From positions 1 to 38,875 of the forward strand of contig JAXHUA010000033.1 of NCBI GenBank assembly GCA_034189695.1: a stretch of DNA of 38,875 nucleotides. The letters run 5' to 3'. This DNA is from JAXHUA01 sp034189695 (lineage in GTDB: Bacteria > Chloroflexota > Dehalococcoidia > E44-bin15). This document shows, piece by piece, positions 31,557 to 38,875 of the stretch (its first letter is position 1; each line of letters starts with the position of its first letter). The notes beneath the pieces are model-generated. The model saw only the letters and a program-made list of their open reading frames with translations. It did not search any database and was not told the origin of the DNA. The translations under genes were made by a program, and so were the position numbers.

Positions 31557-33275
31557 TTGGCGACAATCGTTCGCCGAAAGTCCAATGAACGCAAGGCATC
31601 CAAGGGTCTTGACACGCTGCTGTTGGAGGGTGGTTTCGTCACCAAGGAGCAACTCGAGGCCGCGTCGCAGGCAGCGAGGCAATCTAACAAGGACCTGAGG
31701 CAGGTGCTACTGGAACAGGATCTGGTGAGCCAGGAAACGCTTGCCATGGTCCTGAGCTTCCAGTTCAACGTTCCCACGGTTGACCTCAAGGAGGCACACG
31801 TACAGCCTGCAGCGTTGCAGATGATCTCTGAGGACGTGGCAAGACGGTACGGCATCCTGCCCATGGCCGTAGAGGGTGACACGCTCACCGTGGCGACTTT
31901 CGAGCCGGACAACGTCAGGCTGATTGAGACCCTGTCCTCTCTGACGAAGAAGAAGGTGAAGCCGGTAATCCCTCTCAACGGGAGCATCCGGGAGGCAATT
32001 GACAGCCGCTACCGTGTAACCACCCGCGTTGAGAAGGAGATACGCCATCTGCTTGGTGCCGTCCGAGGTAGCGACATCTCAGACCAGCCGTTGACGCTGG
32101 ATGCGGTCAGCAATGCGCCGGTGGTGAAGGCGGTGGAGATGCTGTTGGCGCAAGCGGTGAGGGACAGAGCCTCGGACATCCACATCGTGCCGCAGGAGTA
32201 TGACGTTCTCATTCGTTACCGCATCGACGGCATCATGCATGACGCGGTTGTGCTGCCGCACGAAGTGCACTCGGCGCTGATCACCAGAATCAAGGTGATG
32301 GCTAACATGAATATCGCCGAGCGACGGCGGGCGCAGGACGGACAGTTCAGTGCCAACGTCCAGGGCAACAGCGTCGACTTCAGGGTTGCCACCATTGGCA
32401 CCAACCACGGCGAGATGGCGGTGCTACGTGTGCTGGACAAGTCATTGTCGCTCATCGATCTTGCCGACCTGGGGATGGCCGGTCACATGATGGAGGCTTA
32501 CAGGAAGTGCCTTGACTCGCCGTTCGGGATGATCATGATCAGCGGGCCCACTGGGTCGGGCAAGACAACCTCGCTCTACGCTTCGCTCAGCAAGCTCAGG
32601 AGCGATGAACTCAATGTGATGACGATTGAGGACCCGGTTGAGTATGACTTCGGCGGCGTTCACCAGATCCAGGTGAACCGCGCTGCGGAGATCACATTTG
32701 CCAGTGGGTTGAGAGCCATTATGCGCCTCGACCCGGACGTCATCCTTGTGGGCGAGGTTCGAGATGCAGAGACGGCGAGCACCGCCATTCAGGCGGCGCT
32801 CACCGGCCATCTGGTGCTCACCTCCATACACGCCAATGATGCGGCGGGCGCGATAGTACGCCTTCTCGATTTCGGGGTGGAGCCGTATCTGGTGACGTCA
32901 GCCGTTATCGCTGCTCTGTCGCAGCGTCTGATGAGGAAGGTCTGTCCGCGCTGCACTGAAATGAAGCAAGCACCTGTGGTGCAAGCAATGGCATACCAGG
33001 ACGAGATGGAGGAGGAGCGCACGGAGTTTGCCCAGGGAGCCGGCTGTAGCTACTGCTCGCATACGGGTTTCCGAGGACGGGTCGGTGCGTTCGAGATGAT
33101 TGTGATGAATGATACGATCAGGCAAATGGTGGCTCGCGGCGCAGGTGCCTTCGAGGTGAAGCAGCAGGCGATGAACGATGGGCTGGTCAGCATGCGTCGA
33201 GATGGGATGATGAAGGTGAGAGATGGCATCACGACGCCGGGTGAGGTGATTCGCAATGTCTTCACCATCGCGTGA
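31557..33275 (+). CDS. pilB: Type IV pilus assembly ATPase PilB (GspE family)
   Basis: A 572-residue hexameric extension ATPase. The N-terminal MshEN/T2SSE_N region (about 15-160) is followed by the ATPase core: Walker A GPTGSGKTTSLYA (about 330), the Asp box DPVEYDF, Walker B LDPDVILVGEVRDAETA (about 391-407), the His box LTSIHANDAAGAIVRL, and a Zn-binding tetracysteine CPRC (about 463) with CSYC (about 497). The RLG-type repeats that bind c-di-GMP in some MshEN domains are not evident (LDTLLLEGG, DLRQVLLEQ). The start is TTG 31557, with GGGGG about 9 nt upstream; the next in-frame Met is far inside the N-domain. It heads the pilus operon. Confidence 0.93.
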   Translation: MATIVRRKSNERKASKGLDTLLLEGGFVTKEQLEAASQAARQSNKDLRQVLLEQDLVSQETLAMVLSFQFNVPTVDLKEAHVQPAALQMISEDVARRYGILPMAVEGDTLTVATFEPDNVRLIETLSSLTKKKVKPVIPLNGSIREAIDSRYRVTTRVEKEIRHLLGAVRGSDISDQPLTLDAVSNAPVVKAVEMLLAQAVRDRASDIHIVPQEYDVLIRYRIDGIMHDAVVLPHEVHSALITRIKVMANMNIAERRRAQDGQFSANVQGNSVDFRVATIGTNHGEMAVLRVLDKSLSLIDLADLGMAGHMMEAYRKCLDSPFGMIMISGPTGSGKTTSLYASLSKLRSDELNVMTIEDPVEYDFGGVHQIQVNRAAEITFASGLRAIMRLDPDVILVGEVRDAETASTAIQAALTGHLVLTSIHANDAAGAIVRLLDFGVEPYLVTSAVIAALSQRLMRKVCPRCTEMKQAPVVQAMAYQDEMEEERTEFAQGAGCSYCSHTGFRGRVGAFEMIVMNDTIRQMVARGAGAFEVKQQAMNDGLVSMRRDGMMKVRDGITTPGEVIRNVFTIA

Positions 33276-33333
33276 TCGGTGGAGGTGTTGACGCCGGGTG
33301 GGGTGACAACGAAAGAAGGGAGCGAAGCTGGCG

Positions 33334-34545
33334 ATGTGGTACAGGTACGTTGCCTGCAATGCCAGGGGGCAGACCGCAACAGGCGTGTTGGAGGCAGTCT
33401 CGGAGCACGACGCGGAGGAGACCCTGTGGCGCTCCCACTTGACCATCATCGACCTCGAGGAGAAGCGCAAGCCTGTGTCCATTCAGGAAGCGCTTCCGAC
33501 GCTCTACGGAGTGAAGCGCCATGATGTAATCTACTTCACCCGTGACCTGGCGACTCTGCTCAACTCGGGCATAGGCATACTCCCCGCGCTGAACATGCTG
33601 CACGGGCGAACGAACAAGAAGATCATGAAGAAGGTGCTCTACGACGTGAAACGGGGCGTGGAGGGGGGCAGCTCCTTCTCCGAAGCTTGTGCACAGCATC
33701 CCGAGGTGTTCACCCCTTTCTTCATCCGTATGGCGAAGGTTGGCGAAGAGGTGGGCAATCTGGAGATGATGCTCCGGCAGGTGGCGCTCCAGATGGAGAA
33801 GGAGGAGATGATCACGCGGAAGGTGCGGGGTGCGCTGATGTATCCGACCTTTGTGCTGGTCATCGCTGGTTTCGCCATATTTGCGCTGCTCTATTTCGTG
33901 ATACCGGCGATGGAGGTGCTTTTCTCCCAGATCGGAGGCGAACTGCCCGCTATCACTGTGATCGTTCTGGCGGCCGCCAACTTCGTTCAAGCGAATGTCC
34001 TGTATCTCCTGCTCGGCGCGATCGGCATCTTCCTCTTCGTCGCTGTCTACAGGAAGACGGAAGGCGGCAAGAGGTTGTTCGGAGCGATGATGCTGAAGCT
34101 GCCGATCATTGGTGGGATTATCCTCATTGGCGCCATGACTCAGATGGCGAGGAACATCGCCATTATGGTGCGGGGAGGCATCTCTCTGACGGAGTGCCTC
34201 GACCTCATCGTCGAGACGACTGACAACTACCCCATTAGGAAAGCGATGGAGAAGGTGCGTTCCATGGTGCACAGCGGCGAAAGCCTGTCAAAGGCCGTAG
34301 GCCGGCAGAAGATATTCCCACCCCTTTTCGGCCAGGTCGTGGGTGTCGGAGAGGCGAGCGGCCGGCTGGAAACCAACCTGGATGTGCTGGCCGACTTCTA
34401 TGAGTCGGAGGCGGACCGCGCTATCTCCAAGGCGACAGGCCTGTTGAGCCCCATACTCGTGCTGGGGTGTGGTGGTCTCGTAGGCCTTATTGCCCTGGCC
34501 ATTTACATGCCGATCTACTCGCTGATGGGTCAGCTTGGCGGATAG
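33334..34545 (+). CDS. pilC: Type IV pilus inner membrane platform protein PilC (GspF family)
   Basis: A 403-residue polytopic platform protein that couples the PilB motor to pilin insertion. Two GspF domains are seen: FTRDLATLLNSGIGILPALNML (about 68-90) and the repeat TQMARNIAIMVRGGISLTECL (about 268-289). Three or four hydrophobic segments lie around residues 165-195, 207-235 and 370-400. GGSSFSEACAQHPEVFTPFF and ESLSKAVGRQKIFPPLFGQV are paired GspF motifs. ATG 33334 follows pilB by 58 bp, with AAGGGAG upstream. It is followed 2 bp later by a pseudopilin gene. Confidence 0.93.
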   Translation: MWYRYVACNARGQTATGVLEAVSEHDAEETLWRSHLTIIDLEEKRKPVSIQEALPTLYGVKRHDVIYFTRDLATLLNSGIGILPALNMLHGRTNKKIMKKVLYDVKRGVEGGSSFSEACAQHPEVFTPFFIRMAKVGEEVGNLEMMLRQVALQMEKEEMITRKVRGALMYPTFVLVIAGFAIFALLYFVIPAMEVLFSQIGGELPAITVIVLAAANFVQANVLYLLLGAIGIFLFVAVYRKTEGGKRLFGAMMLKLPIIGGIILIGAMTQMARNIAIMVRGGISLTECLDLIVETTDNYPIRKAMEKVRSMVHSGESLSKAVGRQKIFPPLFGQVVGVGEASGRLETNLDVLADFYESEADRAISKATGLLSPILVLGCGGLVGLIALAIYMPIYSLMGQLGG

Positions 34546-34547
34546 GA

Positions 34548-34952
34548 ATGAGGAGCGAGAAGGGTCAGTCTCTCATTGAACTGATCGTTGCCATGTTCGT
34601 GCTGAGCGTGGTGGTGGGTGGTATGCTCACGGCCATCCACATCACGTACAGGACCACACGCGAGGTGAACCAGCGGACTGTGGCTGAGAGCGTGGCGCGG
34701 GCTCAACTGGAGTACATCAAGACGTGCGCGTATGACGCGGACAACAACCCTCCAACGTACAGCCTGGACCCGGACCTCGACCTGACCGCCAGCCCCTACT
34801 CGGGCAACTTCAACGTTGACGTTTCCGCCGTGCGCCTCGACCCGAGCCAGGACGGGACTGATGATGATGAGGGGATCCAGCAAGTCACGGTTACCGTCGT
34901 GGGAAGCAGCGGGGCTACGGTGGTTGTCTCGGAGTACAGGGTGAATCGATGA
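34548..34952 (+). CDS. Type IV prepilin-like protein (minor pilin 1)
   Basis: A 134-residue pseudopilin. The short basic leader MRSEKG precedes the prepilin peptidase site KG/QSLIELIVAM with Glu at mature position 5, followed by a hydrophobic helix (FVLSVVVGGMLTAI). The C-terminal domain is acidic (DGTDDDEG) and ends in beta-strand sequence (VTVTVVGSSGATVVVSEYRV). The start is ATG 34548, directly after pilC; codons back to 34467 lie in pilC. Its end overlaps the next gene by 4 bp. Its exact place (major or minor pilin) cannot be told; the small size and variable core suggest a PilV/GspI-like minor pilin. Confidence 0.85.
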   Translation: MRSEKGQSLIELIVAMFVLSVVVGGMLTAIHITYRTTREVNQRTVAESVARAQLEYIKTCAYDADNNPPTYSLDPDLDLTASPYSGNFNVDVSAVRLDPSQDGTDDDEGIQQVTVTVVGSSGATVVVSEYRVNR

Positions 34953-35686
34953 GTGGGAAGCATCTGGGGCAGCGGGGTTTCACCTACGTGGAACTCCTGA
35001 TAGTGATCGTGATTGGGGGTCTCTTGCTTACCAGCGTCGCTGCGGCCATAAACCAGTTGTTCCTGACGTCTGAATTGAACAGAGAGCATATGACTGCTTA
35101 CAGACAGGTGCAGCACGCGGGATACTGGGTAAGCCGCGACGGCATCAGTGCACAGGAAGTGAGCATTGACTACGACAGCACGACGCCGGACTTCCTCGAA
35201 CTTGAGTGGGTCGAGTGGGATGGACAGGCCAACGAGATCGCCTACACGCTGGTGGACGACTCCGATGGCCTCAAGACGTTGAGGCGCTGTCACACTGTCG
35301 ATAGTGTTGTGGAGCAGGACACGGCGGTCGCCGATTTTATTGACATAACAACGTATGAGACGACACTCACCAATGTCGTTGACGAGGACGATGAGACCCT
35401 CAGCGTGGGAAGTACCGCCGCATTTCCTTCAAACGGCATACTGTACGTCGACGGCGAGTTGATCGAGTACGCAGGCAAGACGTCGACAACGTTCACCGGC
35501 TGCGTTCGTGGAGCCTACGATACCAGCCCGGCGGAGCACGCCAGCAGCACACCGGTGACTTGCTCACCATTCACGAACTGCTATTGGGATGGTGATGTTA
35601 TTACGCTTGTCATCACGGCTCGCGTTGGGGAACAGAGCGCCACCAGGACGTACAAAATCGAGACGAGGCCGTATGCGGGGGGATAG
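34949..35686 (+). CDS. Type IV prepilin-like protein (minor pilin 2, PilW-like)
   Basis: A 245-residue pseudopilin with a class III leader: cleavage at QRG/FTYVELLIVI with Glu at mature position 5, then a hydrophobic helix to about residue 38. The globular part has four Cys, two near the C terminus (TGCVRG, CSPFTNCYWD), possibly forming disulfides. The segment VDEDDETLSVGSTAAFPSNGILYVDGE resembles short beta-hairpin repeats found in phage and surface proteins. Size and position (second pilin, before large PilX-like proteins) suggest a PilW/PilJ-type minor pilin. The ATG overlaps the upstream stop (ATGA). Confidence 0.85.
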   Translation: MSGKHLGQRGFTYVELLIVIVIGGLLLTSVAAAINQLFLTSELNREHMTAYRQVQHAGYWVSRDGISAQEVSIDYDSTTPDFLELEWVEWDGQANEIAYTLVDDSDGLKTLRRCHTVDSVVEQDTAVADFIDITTYETTLTNVVDEDDETLSVGSTAAFPSNGILYVDGELIEYAGKTSTTFTGCVRGAYDTSPAEHASSTPVTCSPFTNCYWDGDVITLVITARVGEQSATRTYKIETRPYAGG

Positions 35687-35698
35687 AGGGGTGCTGAT

Positions 35699-37609
35699 AT
35701 GAAGAGGATCGCTTCTCTGCGGAGGGACCAGGGGGGATACATTCTCGGCTTCGTACTGGCGCTGGTGGTGGTGGTAGCTATCATCGTCGTCCCTCTGCTG
35801 CTGTTCATGTCATCGGGAATCATGAGTTCTCATCGGCACGAGGACTGGATGTCAACTTTCTATGCCGCCGATGCGGGGATCGAGGATGCAACGCATAAGG
35901 TACAGAACGAATCCGACGACTTACCTACGTACGACGACGCCCCGCTGGTGTACGAGATATCGGACATCAATGGCTGCAATGTGGAGGTCAGCATCGAATC
36001 GCTGTGGATACTCGATGGGCTGGAGACGTCGGCGCATGGGACGACACCGCACGCCGAGCTGGCGGTGGTGGGACACATTATCGACCTCGGGGGTGATACT
36101 GGAACGCTCTGCATCGAGATGACGTACGACGGCTCGTTGCCAGGCCTGCTCAAGGTGGACAAGGTCGGTGCGTGGCTCCCGGGCGGCTTCTCGTACGTTC
36201 CTGATTCATCTGGCGGTATTACGTCTCACGACGACGTTCCAGACAACCCGACGGAAAGCGGGTTCCGAGGGGGTACGGCGCTCGAATGGGAGTTCACCGC
36301 CCCGTCCGGCGTTAAGTTCGAGGAGCTGCCCCCGCCCGGTGGTGGAGGCGGTGGCAGCGCTGAGTTCCCAATCAAGAGGCTGTTGTACTTCGACTTCACG
36401 CCCGCCGAGGAGCCAAAAGGGGAGTTCAGCTGGCTGCGCACGACCCGCCACGACATCTACCTGGCGTGGGATATCGACAGCGACATCTTCAAGGTCAACT
36501 CCACTGCGGTCAGTAACGAGACAGGGGGCGACACATCGCTCGAGGCGTACATAGGAGGTTCTGAGCTGTACGAGGCGATGGCGGAGAGCTATGGAGACTA
36601 TCGGGCCGTGGGGAACAGCCTCATGCAGGATACCAACAGCGACAGGAAGCGGGACGAGCTTCTCTATCACGCCGCCGACGTGAAGGCAAGTATAACCGAC
36701 ATCCCTGAGGGCGCGACGATAGAGCTCGCCTATCTGTACTGGTCGGCGTGGCGCAGATACCCATATGACATCAGGTACTATCAAGAGGACGAGTTGGCCG
36801 AGCTTGCCGACGAGATCGACCAGGCAGAATTCGGGACGAAAGCGTCTGGTGGAAGCTGGGAGGAGCAGAACATCGAGGCGGATAGAACATGGATCAGGGC
36901 CAATGTGGACTCGAGTGGCTATGGACATGGATGGTCCTTCTCCTGCCGAGCCGACGTCACCGACGAAGTGAGCGCACTGGGTACCCCGAACGCGTCCTAC
37001 AAGGTAAGCAGGATCTGGGGATTGGACGACTGGTGGGGCCTGTGGTACCACCACACGGGGGAGTACTACTGGTCCACCGATGACGAGTGGTCGTATGCCG
37101 GCTGGTCCCTCGTCGTTGTGTATTCGCACCCCGACGAAGACGCGCACCAACTCTATCTCTACGACGATTTCCTGTACATGGACATGTACGATACCATCAC
37201 GCTCGATGGCATCGAGGGCTTCCTTGTGCCCGACCTCGAGGGAGGAGACGAGGGAGCGCGACTGACGATGTTCGTCGGCGAGGGCGACGATGTGTACAAC
37301 GACGACTGGATTGAGTTCGAAGGCAACCGCCTGCCGCACGAGGATGACCCCTATGACGGCGTGAACCCCCAGAACGACGTTTGGAACGGCAAGTCAAGCG
37401 GTCTGGACGGCGAGTTCATCGATGGGGTGGACATTGACACGTTCGATGCCACGCCGTACGTAACTCAGGGTCAGACTGAGGCGGAGGTACGGCTCGGAAC
37501 GTGGAGTGACTCATGGAACCTGATCTATAGCATACTGTCGTTCCGCACCGAACCGGGCACCAACCCGAGCCTGCTGCCGGTAGGCATACTGACGTACCAC
37601 TACGACTAG
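35699..37609 (+). CDS. Pilin-anchored surface protein A (PilX-like N terminus, adhesin-type C terminus)
   Basis: A 636-residue protein with a single N-terminal membrane helix (GYILGFVLALVVVVAIIVV) followed by FYAADAGIEDATH, a pattern of PilX-like minor pilins. A canonical G/FxxxE prepilin site is absent. Residues about 100-200 form one domain, then a glycine linker (PPPGGGGGG, about 206). The C-terminal half (ELAYLYWSAWRRYP, ADVTDEVSA, YAGWSLVVVYSHPDE, VNPQNDVWNGKSSG) matches the beta-rich module common in DUF11-type surface proteins. It is rich in Asp, Glu, Trp and Tyr, so probably displayed at the pilus tip or on the cell surface for binding (inference). A close paralogue follows. Confidence 0.75.
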   Translation: MKRIASLRRDQGGYILGFVLALVVVVAIIVVPLLLFMSSGIMSSHRHEDWMSTFYAADAGIEDATHKVQNESDDLPTYDDAPLVYEISDINGCNVEVSIESLWILDGLETSAHGTTPHAELAVVGHIIDLGGDTGTLCIEMTYDGSLPGLLKVDKVGAWLPGGFSYVPDSSGGITSHDDVPDNPTESGFRGGTALEWEFTAPSGVKFEELPPPGGGGGGSAEFPIKRLLYFDFTPAEEPKGEFSWLRTTRHDIYLAWDIDSDIFKVNSTAVSNETGGDTSLEAYIGGSELYEAMAESYGDYRAVGNSLMQDTNSDRKRDELLYHAADVKASITDIPEGATIELAYLYWSAWRRYPYDIRYYQEDELAELADEIDQAEFGTKASGGSWEEQNIEADRTWIRANVDSSGYGHGWSFSCRADVTDEVSALGTPNASYKVSRIWGLDDWWGLWYHHTGEYYWSTDDEWSYAGWSLVVVYSHPDEDAHQLYLYDDFLYMDMYDTITLDGIEGFLVPDLEGGDEGARLTMFVGEGDDVYNDDWIEFEGNRLPHEDDPYDGVNPQNDVWNGKSSGLDGEFIDGVDIDTFDATPYVTQGQTEAEVRLGTWSDSWNLIYSILSFRTEPGTNPSLLPVGILTYHYD

Positions 37610-37713
37610 TTTCGCAGTCGCCTCGACGCGCCCCGGCGAGACAGTAGCTCCGAGCACTCGAAGGGGCGATCGGGGCCGGGGCCTGCCGTATGCGGCAAAA
37701 GGGGAAATGGGCC

Positions 37714-38875
37714 ATGAGCTGGACTAGGTCACTCAACGACGGTCAGCAAGGCCACGTGCTCGCTTTCGTCCTGGTCCTTCTGCTTCTCGTAGGCATCATC
37801 CTGGTGCCGCTCCTGGTCTTCATGTCCTCAGGCATCATGAGCACCAGTCGTCACGAGAGCTGGATGAGCGTGTTCTATGCCGCCGATGCCGGTATCGAGG
37901 ACGCGGCGCACAGGATCCAGCATGAGGACGTTGACTTGCCCGCCTACAATGACGACCCACTGGTGTACACGCTCACCGGTATCAATGGCTGCGATGTTCA
38001 GGTGACTATCGAAGCGCTGTGGATACTGGACGGGCTCGAGACCCCCGTGTATGGGACAACGCCCCACGACGAACTCGCAGTCATCGGCCACATCACTGAG
38101 CTGGGAGTGGACACCGGGACCTTCTGCATCGAGATGACCTACGATGGGTCGCTTCCTGGCGAGCTCAAGGTGGACAAGGTGGGCGCATGGCTTCCGGCTG
38201 GCTTCTCCTACATCGCCGATTCATGTACCGGTATCACGTCGCACGAGGATGTGCCGGACAACCCGACTGAGACTGCGTTCCGTGGCGGGACGGTGCTGGA
38301 ATGGGAGTTCACGGCGGCCCCAGGCATCAAGTTCGAGGAGCTTCCGCCGCCGGGGGACGGCGGTGGCGCCAGCGGCGAGTTCCCACTCAGAAGGGTGTTG
38401 TGTTTCGAGTTCACCCCGGCGGATGAGCCCAAGGCGGCCTTCAGCTGGCTGCGCACCGAGCGCAATGACATCTACCTCGCTTGGGACGTCGAGAGCGACA
38501 TATACCGAGTCACTTCAACGGCGGTCAACCAGGAGACGGCGGACGACGCATCTCTGGAAGCGTACGTAGGTGGCTCCTATCTGTACCAGGCGATGGGCGA
38601 GAGCCACGGTGACTATCGGGCGATCGGAAACACCCTGATGCGCGACACGGACAGCGATCGCAAAAGGGACGAACTGCTGTATCGGGAGACCGATGTTGAA
38701 GCGAGCATGTCCGATATACCGGAGGGGGCGACTGTGGAGCTGGCATACCTCTACTGGTCCGCCTGGCGAAGATATCCGGTCGATGTCACCGCCTACGACG
38801 AGGCAGACCTGGGCGAACTCGCAGCAGAGGTTGATGAAGCCCGCTTTGGCACAAGGGAGAGTGGGGGAAGCTGGG
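37714..38875 (+). CDS. Pilin-anchored surface protein B, paralogue of A (3' truncated by window)
   Basis: The frame is open from ATG 37714 to the window edge, 387 codons with no stop. It has the same architecture as the preceding protein: an N-terminal helix (HVLAFVLVLLLLVGIILVP), FYAADAGIEDAAH, LWILDGLET, CIEMTYDGSLPG, LKVDKVGAWLP, a glycine-rich linker (PPPGDGGG) and the start of the beta-rich module (ELAYLYWSAWRRYP). By eye the well-aligned stretches are about three quarters identical, so this is a tandem duplication. Differences cluster in the linker and near ITAYDEADL-type surface loops. GGGGAAATGGG precedes the start. The 104-bp gap between the two genes holds a small hairpin (37684-37697) and no clear promoter. 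Confidence 0.8.
   Translation, partial: MSWTRSLNDGQQGHVLAFVLVLLLLVGIILVPLLVFMSSGIMSTSRHESWMSVFYAADAGIEDAAHRIQHEDVDLPAYNDDPLVYTLTGINGCDVQVTIEALWILDGLETPVYGTTPHDELAVIGHITELGVDTGTFCIEMTYDGSLPGELKVDKVGAWLPAGFSYIADSCTGITSHEDVPDNPTETAFRGGTVLEWEFTAAPGIKFEELPPPGDGGGASGEFPLRRVLCFEFTPADEPKAAFSWLRTERNDIYLAWDVESDIYRVTSTAVNQETADDASLEAYVGGSYLYQAMGESHGDYRAIGNTLMRDTDSDRKRDELLYRETDVEASMSDIPEGATVELAYLYWSAWRRYPVDVTAYDEADLGELAAEVDEARFGTRESGGSW

Noticed and set aside
37684..37697. Terminator between the two surface-protein genes
   Set aside because: The TGCCG/CGGCA stem is only 5 bp and is followed by AAAAGGGG on the + strand, not a T-run.

Overview
The window is high-GC bacterial DNA that is densely packed with genes and many 1-11 bp start/stop overlaps. 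No 16S or other phylogenetic marker is present. Three things point to Chloroflexota, most plausibly a Dehalococcoidia-like lineage: a bacterial NrpR/DUF128 regulator, a glutamate synthase split into separate genes, and a Thermotoga-like GlpA/oxidoreductase/DUF1667 cassette. This is inference from gene content, not proof.

Layout. (1) 1-4127, + strand: the 3' end of a GH57-type protein (DUF3536) abutting treY, for alpha-glucan/trehalose metabolism. (2) 11616-4171, - strand: six tightly coupled genes for flavin/Fe-S oxidation of a glycerol-type substrate. They are an alkyl-DHAP-synthase-like flavoprotein, a CCG-domain Fe-S protein, a GlpA-like dehydrogenase with an N-terminal BON domain, an FGGY kinase, a GlpB-like oxidoreductase and a DUF1667 protein. 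(3) 12069-27380, + strand: a large nitrogen/glutamine cluster. In order it encodes a 16-Cys ferredoxin, HisH, an NADH-type flavoprotein, glutamate synthase domain 1, HisF, glutamate synthase domain 2, glutamate synthase domain 3, an atypical OmpR-type response regulator, AsnB, AmtB, P-II, GlnA, glutamine-dependent NadE, an NrpR-like regulator and a small beta-sandwich protein, ending at a strong terminator. (4) 29612-27492, - strand: rlmN and a nitronate-monooxygenase-like gene. (5) An unrecognised gene (29852-30871, +) next to tRNA-Arg(UCU) (-). (6) 31557 to the window end, + strand: a type IV pilus operon (pilB, pilC, two pseudopilins and two tandem, paralogous, pilin-anchored surface proteins), preceded by an AT-rich leader with two promoters.

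The most notable part is the nitrogen cluster. It joins ammonium uptake and sensing (AmtB, P-II), glutamine synthesis (GlnA), glutamine-to-glutamate conversion (split GOGAT) and four other enzymes or subunits that use glutamine (HisH/HisF, AsnB, NadE). It also carries two candidate nitrogen regulators of different ancestry. The response regulator lacks the phosphorylation pocket, as actinobacterial GlnR does. Upstream of amtB there are four pentamers (GTAAC, GTAAC, GAAAT, GAAAC) spaced exactly 11 bp apart, the architecture of an actinobacterial GlnR operator. The second regulator is of the archaeal NrpR type. A GlnR-like circuit together with an NrpR-like one in a single cluster is the strongest candidate here for an undescribed regulatory system.
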